Below are positions 4,608-12,100 of a DNA stretch of 12,188 nt, piece by piece. Position 1 is the first letter of the stretch. The number at the start of each line of letters is the position of its first letter. This DNA is from Alphaproteobacteria bacterium (GTDB lineage Bacteria > Pseudomonadota > Alphaproteobacteria > CAAGCB01 > CAG-977). A program made the translations under genes and the position numbers. The notes under the pieces are model-generated. The model made no database searches. It saw only the letters and a list, made by a program, of their open reading frames with translations, and had not been told where the DNA came from. The stretch covers positions 1 to 12,188 of the forward strand of contig JAJXEL010000053.1 of the NCBI GenBank assembly GCA_021639925.1, read 5' to 3'.

Positions 4608-7202
4608 ATGGACGTTGTTATTGTCGAATCACCCGCGAAAGCGAAAACAATAAATAAGTATTTGGGAAACGGATTTGAAGTTATTGCCAGCTTCGGGCAT
4701 ATCCGCGACCTGCCGGCCAAAAACGGTTCGGTGCGCCCCGACGAAGATTTTGCCATGGACTGGGCGATCGAACCAAAGGACGAAAAACATATCAAAGCCA
4801 TTGCGTCCGCCGTTGCCAAAGCCGACACCGTTTATCTGGCAACCGACCCGGATAGAGAAGGAGAAGCGATCGCCTGGCATGTCGTTCAGGAATTAAACCG
4901 CCGCGGCAAACTGAAAAACAAAACGCTGAAACGCGTTGTTTTTAACGAAATCACCAAAACGGCCGTTGCCAACGCCATGAAAAACCCGCGCGAAATAGAT
5001 ATGCCTTTGGTAGACGCTTATCTGGCCAGACGTGCTTTGGATTATCTGGTAGGCTTTACGATTTCCCCCGTTTTATGGCGCAAGCTGCCGGGCAGCCGGT
5101 CGGCCGGACGCGTCCAGTCGGTCGCTTTGCGTCTGGTATGCGAACGCGAAAACGAAATAGAAGTTTTCAAAGCGCAGGAATACTGGACGATAGATACGGA
5201 TTTTATGACGCCGCGGGCAGATTTGTTTACGGCGCGTCTGTCCGTACTGGACGGGCAAAAAGTCGGCAAGTTTACTTTGTCTGGCGAAGCGCAGGCCAAA
5301 GAAGCGCAAAAGAAAATCGAATCGGCGAATTTTGACGTCGGCGCGATTGAACGCAAAACGGTTAAACGTTCCCCGGCCCCGCCGTTTACGACATCGACTT
5401 TGCAGCAGGAAGCCGCCCGCAAACTGTTCTTTTCCGCCAAAAAGACGATGCAGCTGGCGCAGCAGCTGTACGAAGGGATTGACATCGGCGGAGAAACCGT
5501 CGGTTTGATTACGTATATGAGAACGGACGGTATTCAAATGGCGCAGGAAGCGATCGCCGAATCGCGCGCCGTCATTGCCGACGATTTCGGCGATAAGTAT
5601 CTGCCCGAAAAGCCGCGCTATTATAAAAACAACGTCAAAAACGCGCAGGAAGCGCACGAAGCGATCCGCCCGACGTCCTTGCGCCGCCGCCCCGACCAGA
5701 TGGCGCGTTATTTAAACAAAGACATGAAAGCGCTGTACGAATTGATTTACAAACGGGCGCTGGCCTCGCAGATGCAAAGCGCCGAAATCGACAAAATGGC
5801 CGTAGACTGCCCGTCGCGCGACGGACAAATTGTTCTGCGCGCCACAGGACAGACGATCGCTTTCGACGGCTTTTTAAGGGTTTATCACGAAGGACTGGAC
5901 GACGGCGACGAAGAAAACGGCGCGATTCTGCCGCAAATGGCCACCGGAGAACATCTGGATCAAAAAGCCGTGCGTCCCGAACAGCACTTTACCCAGCCGC
6001 CGCCGCGTTATTCCGAAGCCAGTCTGGTCAAAAAGCTGGAAGAGCTGGGAATCGGGCGGCCGTCAACATACGCGTCCATTTTATCCGTCCTGCAGGACAG
6101 AAAATACGTCCGGCTGGAAAAACGCCGCTTTATTCCCGAAGACCGCGGCCGGATCGTTACCGCGTTTATGGAAAATTTCTTTAACAAATACGTGCAGTAC
6201 GATTTTACCGCCGATCTGGAAAATTCTTTGGACGACATTTCGGCCGACAAGCTGAACTGGAAAGAATTGCTGCGCACATTCTGGAACAACTTTGACACAA
6301 CGGTCAAAACGGTTGAGCCGCTGACGATCACGGATATTTTAAACCGGTTAGAAGAAAGCCTGTCCGAACATCTGTTCGCCGCGGACGAAGACAGAATCTG
6401 TCCTGAATGCGGCGCGACCAAAGGCGGACGGCTGAGTTTAAAAATCGGCAAGTTCGGCGCGTTTATCGGGTGTTCCAATTACCCCGAATGTCGTTACACG
6501 CGGCCTTTCGGCGGCCAGACGACAGAAGAAAGCGCCGAAGAAGAGCCTGATTTAAGGGAACTGGGAACCGATCCCGCAAGCGGCGAAGAAGTCGTTTTAC
6601 GCAAAGGGCCTTACGGCTGGTACGTTCAAGCGGGCAAAGACGCCCCCAAACCCAAAAAAGGCGAAAAGAAAGACAAAGCCGCTGCCAGGCGCACCTCTTT
6701 GCCGCGCGGCATGAACCCCGCGGACGTTACGCTGGATCAGGCTCTGGCTTTGCTGGCCTTGCCGCGCACTTTAGGCGTTCACCCGGAAACCGGACAGGAA
6801 ATTCAGGCCGGAATCGGCCGGTTCGGACCGTATTTAAAAATCGGTTCGTCTTTTAAATCTTTGACGGCGGCGGACAACGTTTTAACGGTTGACCTGCCCC
6901 GCGCCTTGGAATTATTGGCTAACGTCAAAGAAAAAACGCCGCCGCAGGAAATCGGTCCTCACCCCGCGGACGGCAAGCCCGTCGTCGCCAGTTCCGGCCG
7001 GTTCGGTCCATACATTAAACATGGCAGTGTCATCGCCTCGATTCCCAAAGCAATCCGCGATGAAAACCGCCTGCCGACAATGGAAGAAGCCGTCGCCCTG
7101 TTAGCCGCGAAAGCGGAAAAGAAACCCAAAACCGCCGCGAAAACAAAGACGGCAGCGAAAAAAACAGTCAGGAAAAAAACGGCAAAGGCTAAAAAAGAAT
7201 GA
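4608..7202 (+). CDS. topA: DNA topoisomerase I (type IA)
   Basis: Encodes an 864-residue type IA topoisomerase that relaxes negative supercoils through a covalent 5'-phosphotyrosine intermediate. The Toprim domain starts at residue 1 with catalytic E7 in VIVESPAKAK and the acidic triad in TDPDREGEAIAWH (79-91). The active-site tyrosine is Y303 in ITYMRTDG, and GIGRPSTYA is at 481-489. After the core there is a single four-cysteine zinc ribbon (C598, C601, C622, C628). Three Toprim C-terminal repeats follow, around 652-680, 722-750 and 782-810, each with a GPYGWY- or GRFGPY-like core. The protein ends in a strongly basic lysine/alanine tail (835-864). One zinc ribbon plus such repeats and tail is, from memory, the usual alphaproteobacterial architecture. 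AAAGG nine bases ahead supports the start. The stop overlaps the rnr start (ATGA). Confidence 0.98.
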   Translation: MDVVIVESPAKAKTINKYLGNGFEVIASFGHIRDLPAKNGSVRPDEDFAMDWAIEPKDEKHIKAIASAVAKADTVYLATDPDREGEAIAWHVVQELNRRGKLKNKTLKRVVFNEITKTAVANAMKNPREIDMPLVDAYLARRALDYLVGFTISPVLWRKLPGSRSAGRVQSVALRLVCERENEIEVFKAQEYWTIDTDFMTPRADLFTARLSVLDGQKVGKFTLSGEAQAKEAQKKIESANFDVGAIERKTVKRSPAPPFTTSTLQQEAARKLFFSAKKTMQLAQQLYEGIDIGGETVGLITYMRTDGIQMAQEAIAESRAVIADDFGDKYLPEKPRYYKNNVKNAQEAHEAIRPTSLRRRPDQMARYLNKDMKALYELIYKRALASQMQSAEIDKMAVDCPSRDGQIVLRATGQTIAFDGFLRVYHEGLDDGDEENGAILPQMATGEHLDQKAVRPEQHFTQPPPRYSEASLVKKLEELGIGRPSTYASILSVLQDRKYVRLEKRRFIPEDRGRIVTAFMENFFNKYVQYDFTADLENSLDDISADKLNWKELLRTFWNNFDTTVKTVEPLTITDILNRLEESLSEHLFAADEDRICPECGATKGGRLSLKIGKFGAFIGCSNYPECRYTRPFGGQTTEESAEEEPDLRELGTDPASGEEVVLRKGPYGWYVQAGKDAPKPKKGEKKDKAAARRTSLPRGMNPADVTLDQALALLALPRTLGVHPETGQEIQAGIGRFGPYLKIGSSFKSLTAADNVLTVDLPRALELLANVKEKTPPQEIGPHPADGKPVVASSGRFGPYIKHGSVIASIPKAIRDENRLPTMEEAVALLAAKAEKKPKTAAKTKTAAKKTVRKKTAKAKKE

Positions 7203-9445
7203 GCAAATCCAAAGCGCCCCTGCCCGGCATGAGCGAGATCATCGCGTTTTTAAACGACAATCCCGGAAAAGTCGGAAAACGGGAAATTGCGCGCGCTTTT
7301 CACGTCAAAGGCGACGACCGCGCAAAGCTGAAGGATATGCTGAAAGAATTAAAGGCTTCCGGAAAAATCGAAAAACTGTCCGGCAAAAAAATGATTGCCG
7401 CCGACGGCCTGCCCGAAATGTGTCCGTGCGAAATCACGGGAACGGATTCTGACGGCGAACTGGTCGCCCGGCCTTTGAACTGGGACAAACAGGCACCGAA
7501 ACCGCAGATTCTGATTACTGATCTTGGCCGGTTGCGTCCCGCGCCCAAAGAAGGCGATCTGGTCGTTTTAAAATTAACGCCGAAGGGAAAAAGATTTTTT
7601 CACGGCGCGGTTATCCGCCATCTGTCCGAAAAACCGAACCGTATCGTCGGCGTGTTTGACACGACTTCGGGCAAAGGCGGTCGGATTTTATCGGTTGACC
7701 GCCGCTTGCATCAAAATTATATCGTTGATCGCGACCATGCGGGCAAAGCCAAAAACGGCGACGTCGTGATTGCGGAAGTGTTGGATTCCGTTTTCGGCGG
7801 TACGGCGCGTCACGCCAAAGTCGTCGAAGTCATCGGACGGGCGGACGCGCCGCGTGCGGCCAGCCTGATTGCCCTGCATTTGCACGGGATTCCGACAGAG
7901 TTTTCCGAAGCGGCTTTAAAACAGGCTGAAAAATCAAAACTGCCCGACATGAAAAAACGGGCGGATCTGCGCGATATTCCTTTGGTTACGATTGACGGCG
8001 AAGACGCGCGGGATTTTGACGACGCCGTATACGCCGAACCCGACGAAGACAAAAAAAACAAAGACGGCTGGCATATTATCGTAGCGATTGCCGACGTGGC
8101 TTATTTTGTGCGGCCCGGGACGGCGCTGGACGACTGTGCGCGCGAACGCGGCAATTCGGTTTATTTTCCCGACCGCTGTATTCCGATGTTGCCCGAAAAA
8201 CTGTCGGCAGATCTGTGTTCTTTAAAGCCGGATCAGGATCGTCCGTGTCTGGCGGCGCATTTATGGATTAACAAAAACGGCCGGCTGATCAAACGCAAAT
8301 TCGTCCGCGCAATGATGCGTTCGGCAGCGCGTCTGAACTATCATGAAGTTCAGAAAGTATTTGACGGCGGCCTGACGGAAATGAACGCCGATCTGCGCCG
8401 TCACCTGCTGGATCTGCAGGCGGCTTACCGGGTGTTGGCTCAGGCGCGTCAAAAACGCGGCGCGCTGGAATTGGACGTAATTGAACGCGAAATAGAACTG
8501 GACGATAAAGGACAAGTTAAATCTATCACGCCGCGCGAACGCCTAGACAGCCATAAAACCGTCGAAGAATTTATGATTCTGGCAAATGTCGCGGCAGCGG
8601 AAACTTTGGAAGAATACGGCGTTCCGGCGATGTACCGTATTCACGAATCCCCCAGCGCGGAAAAAGCCGCCGCTTTGCAGGCTTTTTTAGCGACGATTGG
8701 CATAAAAGCCGGAAAAACCGGAAAACTGCACAGTGACGATTTGAACAAAATCCTGGATAAAGTCCGTGCGACGCCGCGCGCCGCCATGGTCAACGAACTG
8801 GTTTTACGGTCCCAAAGCCAGGCGCGGTACAGTCCTGAAAATCTGGGGCATTTCGGGTTGGCTTTGGAACGTTACGCGCATTTTACCTCGCCGATCCGGC
8901 GGTATGCCGATCTGCTGGTTCACCGCGGGTTGATTTCCGCGCTGAAACTGGGCGCGGACGGTTTGATTGACGAAGACGGCGATTTAACCGCCGATTTGGA
9001 AGACCTGGGCGATCATATTTCCGCGACCGAACGCCGCGCGGCCGCCGCGGAACGCGATGCGGAAGAACGGTATCTGTCGGCCTATTTAAAGGACAGAATC
9101 GGCGAACGTTTCGGCGGTGTTATTAACGGCGTCAGCCGTTTCGGCCTGTTCGTCACCGTTGACGATATCGGCGCGGACGGATTGATCCCGGTTTCTTCGC
9201 TGCCGAACGATTATTATGTCCATGATGAAGAACGCCACCGCCTGTTCGGCTCGTCTACGGGAAACACTTTCGAACTGGGTGAACACGTTTTTATGACGCT
9301 GGCCGAAGCGTCGCCGGTCACAGGCGGCCTGCTGTTTCACATTCTGGGCGCGGGACAGCAGAAACGCGCATGTCCCGCGTTAAAAAAAGCCAAGCGCAAA
9401 AATAAAAAAAACAACGCAAGAGCGCATAAACCAAAAAGGAAATAG
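7199..9445 (+). CDS. rnr: Ribonuclease R
   Basis: Encodes a 748-residue 3'-to-5' exoribonuclease of the RNase II/R family that degrades structured RNA, including rRNA and tRNA in quality control. An N-terminal winged helix (about 10-65) precedes cold-shock-like RNA-binding domains (about 70-215). The RNB catalytic domain carries TIDGEDARDFDDA, giving metal ligands D266, D272, D274 and D275 by alignment with E. coli. HFTSPIRRYADLLVHR is at 561-576, and a C-terminal S1 domain (about 634-718, with GVSRFGLFV) leads to a basic tail rich in lysine and arginine. The N-terminal helix-turn-helix, the S1 and the basic tail identify RNase R rather than RNase II. Its ATG overlaps the topA TGA, with only a weak AAAGG further upstream, so coupled translation is likely. 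The S41 peptidase starts two bases after the stop. Confidence 0.96.
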   Translation: MSKSKAPLPGMSEIIAFLNDNPGKVGKREIARAFHVKGDDRAKLKDMLKELKASGKIEKLSGKKMIAADGLPEMCPCEITGTDSDGELVARPLNWDKQAPKPQILITDLGRLRPAPKEGDLVVLKLTPKGKRFFHGAVIRHLSEKPNRIVGVFDTTSGKGGRILSVDRRLHQNYIVDRDHAGKAKNGDVVIAEVLDSVFGGTARHAKVVEVIGRADAPRAASLIALHLHGIPTEFSEAALKQAEKSKLPDMKKRADLRDIPLVTIDGEDARDFDDAVYAEPDEDKKNKDGWHIIVAIADVAYFVRPGTALDDCARERGNSVYFPDRCIPMLPEKLSADLCSLKPDQDRPCLAAHLWINKNGRLIKRKFVRAMMRSAARLNYHEVQKVFDGGLTEMNADLRRHLLDLQAAYRVLAQARQKRGALELDVIEREIELDDKGQVKSITPRERLDSHKTVEEFMILANVAAAETLEEYGVPAMYRIHESPSAEKAAALQAFLATIGIKAGKTGKLHSDDLNKILDKVRATPRAAMVNELVLRSQSQARYSPENLGHFGLALERYAHFTSPIRRYADLLVHRGLISALKLGADGLIDEDGDLTADLEDLGDHISATERRAAAAERDAEERYLSAYLKDRIGERFGGVINGVSRFGLFVTVDDIGADGLIPVSSLPNDYYVHDEERHRLFGSSTGNTFELGEHVFMTLAEASPVTGGLLFHILGAGQQKRACPALKKAKRKNKKNNARAHKPKRK

Positions 9446-9447
9446 CC

Positions 9448-10977
9448 ATGCGCCGCCGTTTATTCTGCTGTCTGTTTTATTTCTTGTCCGTTTTTCCCGT
9501 TTTTGCGCAGGAAACGGACGTTCCCGTCTGGTGGGAAACGGTTTTGGGATATACGCGGCTGCCGATCGGGCGCATGCAGGAAACGCTGCAGGCGGCCTGC
9601 GAACTGATTACGACAAAATCATTAACGCCCGTTACGGCCAGTCAGCTGGCGTTCGCAAGCGTCAAAAGTCTGTCAACCATTGACCAGAAAATCGGCGTAA
9701 TGAAAGACGGCAAGCGCGTTTTGATTTTGGCGGACGGAAAAATATTAAAAAGCTTCAGCGCGCCTGCGGACGACAACTGCGCCGACTGGACGCGGCTGAC
9801 GCTGGCCGCCGCGGTCGAAGCCCGCCCTTATTCGCAAAAAGCGCAGGCCGCCGACGCGGAAGAGTTTTTCAATATTTTTCTGAACGCCGCTTTGGAAACC
9901 ATAGATTCATATTCCCATTACGCCGGCGTTGATCCTGCGGAATTAACGCCGTTAAAAAAACCGGCGGGTATCGGCATTTCTTACCGCCGGGTCGGCAAGT
10001 ATCTGGAAATAACGGAAATTCTGCCTGGCGGCTCGGCGGCACATTCCGATCTGGCCGTCGGCGACAGGATTTCGGCGATCGGCGGCAAAGCGGTGACGGA
10101 TTTGTCACGCGTTCAGGTTTTAAACCTGCTGCGCGGCGAAGAAGGATCGGATATTTTTTTAACGCTGCGCAAAGACGGCAAAACGCAGCAAAGAACGCTG
10201 AAACGCGCGCAGATGTCCGCTTCGCCCGTCACCTATTTCTTTGATGAAAAGGATAAACTGATGACGATCAGGATATCCGCGTTTTCGGAAAAGACCGTCG
10301 CCGGATTAAAAGCGACGCTTCATAAGGCGGCGCAGTTAAAAACCGCCGGACTGATCATTGACCTGCGGTCCAATACGGGCGGATTGTTAAAAGAAGCCGT
10401 CCTGGCCGCAGACCTGTTCCTGCCCGAAAACCTGTTGATGATAAAAACCAAAGGCCGTCTGGAACAAACGCAGCAGGAATATATTTCAACGACGAAAAAG
10501 AACCGCCCCGTATATCCGATTGTTATTCTGACGGATTCAAAAACGGCTTCCAGCGCGGAATTTTTTGCAGGCGTACTGCAGGAATACCGCCACGCCGTCA
10601 TTATCGGCACGCCGACATACGGCAAAGGCGTTATTCAGGCAAACGATCCTTTGCCTGGCGGCGGCCAATTATATCTGACCTGGGCGCAATTTTACCTGCC
10701 GTCGGGTTATTCGCCGCAGACATACGGCCTGTATCCGAATATCTGCATGTCGGGCAAAACGCTTTTATCCCTTGATTCCCTGCCCCCAGCCAAAACGCAG
10801 TTAAAGCCGTGGCGCACAGGAACAAACGCGTTTAAACGCAAAGCTCTGGCCGCCTGCCCGCCCCAGCCGCGCAAAGACAATCCGGCCGACGACGAAGCCG
10901 CGCGGCAGCTTTTGCTGGATCCCGCCCGTTATGAACGCGCTTTGACTTATTTTTCGCTTGACTCAATGGAAAAATAG
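9448..10977 (+). CDS. Exported S41-family carboxy-terminal processing peptidase
   Basis: Encodes a 509-residue serine protease of the CtpA/Prc (tail-specific) family, expected to cleave envelope proteins near their C-termini. Residues 1-20 form a signal peptide (three arginines, hydrophobic core, VFA before Q21), so the mature enzyme is periplasmic. A helical N-terminal region (about 30-170) with FLNAALETIDSYSHY is followed by a PDZ domain (about 172-252, GIGISYRR and GGSAAHSDLAVGD). The S41 core begins near 270. The catalytic serine is S368 in TASSAEFFAG and the general-base lysine is K393 in TYGKGVIQ; their 25-residue spacing equals that of E. coli Prc. The last ~75 residues (about 435-509), proline and lysine rich in part, match no domain I recognise. 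AAAAGGA seven bases ahead supports the ATG. The tight junction to rnr puts it in the same transcript. Its substrate and any adaptor are unknown. Confidence 0.9.
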   Translation: MRRRLFCCLFYFLSVFPVFAQETDVPVWWETVLGYTRLPIGRMQETLQAACELITTKSLTPVTASQLAFASVKSLSTIDQKIGVMKDGKRVLILADGKILKSFSAPADDNCADWTRLTLAAAVEARPYSQKAQAADAEEFFNIFLNAALETIDSYSHYAGVDPAELTPLKKPAGIGISYRRVGKYLEITEILPGGSAAHSDLAVGDRISAIGGKAVTDLSRVQVLNLLRGEEGSDIFLTLRKDGKTQQRTLKRAQMSASPVTYFFDEKDKLMTIRISAFSEKTVAGLKATLHKAAQLKTAGLIIDLRSNTGGLLKEAVLAADLFLPENLLMIKTKGRLEQTQQEYISTTKKNRPVYPIVILTDSKTASSAEFFAGVLQEYRHAVIIGTPTYGKGVIQANDPLPGGGQLYLTWAQFYLPSGYSPQTYGLYPNICMSGKTLLSLDSLPPAKTQLKPWRTGTNAFKRKALAACPPQPRKDNPADDEAARQLLLDPARYERALTYFSLDSMEK

Positions 10978-10985
10978 CGTATTTT
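10958..10985 (+). promoter_or_regulatory. Possible internal promoter for rpmG
   Basis: TTGACT (10958-10963) and TATTTT (10980-10985) are 16 bases apart and straddle the end of the S41 peptidase gene. A second TTGACT lies 16 bases upstream at 10942 without a matching -10. A separate promoter would make sense for a ribosomal protein gene at the end of a long housekeeping cluster, but read-through from upstream would also serve. Confidence 0.3.
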
Positions 10986-11025
10986 TTTGAATATCGTTTT
11001 GATTTTTTTAAGGGAATGGTTTGTC

Positions 11026-11193
11026 ATGGCAAAACCCGCAACATTACAGATTAAGCTGGAAAGCACGGCCGGAACGGGATATTTCTACACGACGAAGAAA
11101 AACCCGCGCACAAAAACGGAAAAATTACAGTTGAAAAAGTATGATCCGAAGGCGCGTAAACACGTCGTTTTCAAAGAAACAAAAATGCGTTAA
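11026..11193 (+). CDS. rpmG: 50S ribosomal protein L33
   Basis: Encodes a 55-residue L33, a small basic protein of the large ribosomal subunit near the E site. The sequence shows the family core: TGYFYTTKKNPRTKTEKL, then KKYDPKARKHV and FKETK at the end. The four zinc-binding cysteines found in C-plus L33 paralogues are absent, so this is the zinc-independent form. I start it at the ATG at 11026, which is preceded by AAGGGA (11010-11015) and gives the canonical MAKPATLQIKL start. An ATG at 10987 in the same frame would add 13 hydrophobic residues unknown in L33. A strong terminator ends the gene at 11215-11238. Confidence 0.97.
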   Translation: MAKPATLQIKLESTAGTGYFYTTKKNPRTKTEKLQLKKYDPKARKHVVFKETKMR

Positions 11194-11214
11194 TCCGCTT
11201 TGCTTTACAGAAAG

Positions 11215-11238
11215 AAAGCCCGTTTTACGGGCTTTTTT
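11215..11238 (+). terminator. Intrinsic terminator of rpmG
   Basis: AAAGCCCG (11215-11222) and CGGGCTTT (11228-11235) form a perfect eight-pair stem around TTTTA, followed by T residues to 11238. It lies 21 bases after the rpmG stop and probably ends the whole plus-strand cluster. The next gene begins only 12 bases later. Confidence 0.92.
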
Positions 11239-11250
11239 GTTAGAGATTAA

Positions 11251-11748
11251 ATGAAACTTTTCAGCGTTTTCACCCTGTTTTTTGTTATCGGTTTTCACGC
11301 TGCGGCTCAAACGGCGGGCTTTACGCCGCTGATTGAAGCGGTTAAGAAAAAAACGGCTGACGAATACGTTGTCGGGACCTTGCTTCAAAACGGCGCCGAT
11401 GTGAACGCCCGCGACGAACAGGGACGCAGCGTTTTAATGCTGGCAGCCATGCATAACCCGCACCCCGCCGTGATTTTCATGCTGGTCAAAAGCGGCGCGA
11501 AAGTTAACGCGCGCACGCCGGACACGGGGCAGACCGCTTTGTTTTTCGCCGTGCGGTACAATTCCAGCCCCGGAGTCGTTATTACGTTGTTAAATAACGG
11601 CGCAGACCAGGAAATTGAAGACATTTTCCATAAAACGGCCTACGACTACATTGACCGTAATCCGAAAATTAAAGGATCGGAAGCGGAATTTTTGTTCAAA
11701 GACTATGCCCCCGAAGAAGATTCCTCTGATGACGAAGCGTCGCGGTAA
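11251..11748 (+). CDS. Small exported ankyrin-repeat protein
   Basis: Encodes 165 residues. Residues 1-19 look like a signal peptide (K2, a hydrophobic core with many phenylalanines, HAAA before Q20), so the protein should reach the periplasm or beyond. The rest is three ankyrin repeats and a degenerate fourth. These run at about 22-53 (FTPLIEAV, LLQNGADVNARD), 58-88 (GRSVLMLAAMHN, LVKSGAKVNAR), 92-122 (GQTALFFAVRYN, LLNNGADQEIED) and 127-151. The protein ends in an acidic serine-rich tail (EEDSSDDEASR). Ankyrin repeats bind other proteins; no enzymatic domain is present. The ATG has only a weak GAGA upstream, and no clear promoter fits between it and the rpmG terminator, so expression may depend on partial read-through. 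Its last 46 bases overlap a convergent minus-strand gene. Its partner is unknown. Confidence 0.8.
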   Translation: MKLFSVFTLFFVIGFHAAAQTAGFTPLIEAVKKKTADEYVVGTLLQNGADVNARDEQGRSVLMLAAMHNPHPAVIFMLVKSGAKVNARTPDTGQTALFFAVRYNSSPGVVITLLNNGADQEIEDIFHKTAYDYIDRNPKIKGSEAEFLFKDYAPEEDSSDDEASR

Positions 11749-12026
11749 GACACAATCTGAACCGATACGCCTTTGGCGTCCGTTTCCTTGATGGATCCCA
11801 TCAGCTTGGCCATCAGCTCGCATGCCTTTAATACGGTCGCCGACTGATATTCAACGGCCCCCGTCGGCGCGCCGGTTTTATCCAAAACGGGAACGGGACG
11901 GCGGGATACTTCAATGACTTCCTTTACCGTCGAAATCAGATACCGGCTCATTTCTTCGGGCGAAAAAGAACTGTCCGCCAACGCTTTTTTGCGCCGCGGT
12001 TTTGAAACGTTTGTTTTTTCCTGCAT
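11703..12026 (-). CDS. Unrecognised 107-residue protein
   Basis: I do not recognise this gene with confidence. It is supported as real by a strong ribosome site (AAAGAGG on minus, 12034-12040) seven bases before its ATG and by a near-consensus promoter just upstream. The protein has a basic N-terminus (KPRRKK at 9-14), a probably helical middle (residues 22-42 and 60-80, the latter ATVLKACELMAKLMGSI), a short strand-like VSVQIVSY, and a Ser/Glu-rich C-terminus. There is no signal peptide or membrane segment. The segment around 62-80 loosely resembles the helix preceding the end of some phage terminase small subunits, but no large-subunit gene lies downstream, so I give that idea little weight. 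Its 3' end overlaps the convergent ankyrin gene by 46 bases. Confidence 0.7.
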   Translation of the reverse strand: MQEKTNVSKPRRKKALADSSFSPEEMSRYLISTVKEVIEVSRRPVPVLDKTGAPTGAVEYQSATVLKACELMAKLMGSIKETDAKGVSVQIVSYRDASSSEESSSGA

Positions 12027-12050
12027 GATTTTACCTCTTTAAATAATAAC

Positions 12051-12079
12051 ATTATGTAATAAATAAAGAAATATTTCAA
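12051..12079 (-). promoter_or_regulatory. Promoter of the minus-strand small gene
   Basis: Read on minus, TTGAAA (12079-12074) and CATAAT (12056-12051) are separated by exactly 17 bases; the boxes match the consensus at four and five of six positions. The start would be near 12044, leaving a very short leader that is mostly the ribosome site. Flanks are A/T rich. It is among the best-formed promoters in the window. Confidence 0.6.
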
Positions 12080-12100
12080 GCGTTTTGTGATTTTCCTGCT

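Noticed and set aside
5042..5657. Long minus-strand frames (147 and 194 codons) inside topA, and similar ones elsewhere
   Set aside because: They lie opposite a gene with unmistakable family motifs, lack ribosome sites and encode low-complexity Arg/Ser/Phe-rich products expected from antisense of this codon usage.
10987..11025. N-terminal extension of L33 from an upstream in-frame ATG
   Set aside because: It adds a hydrophobic stretch foreign to L33, while the ATG at 11026 has a ribosome site and gives the canonical protein.
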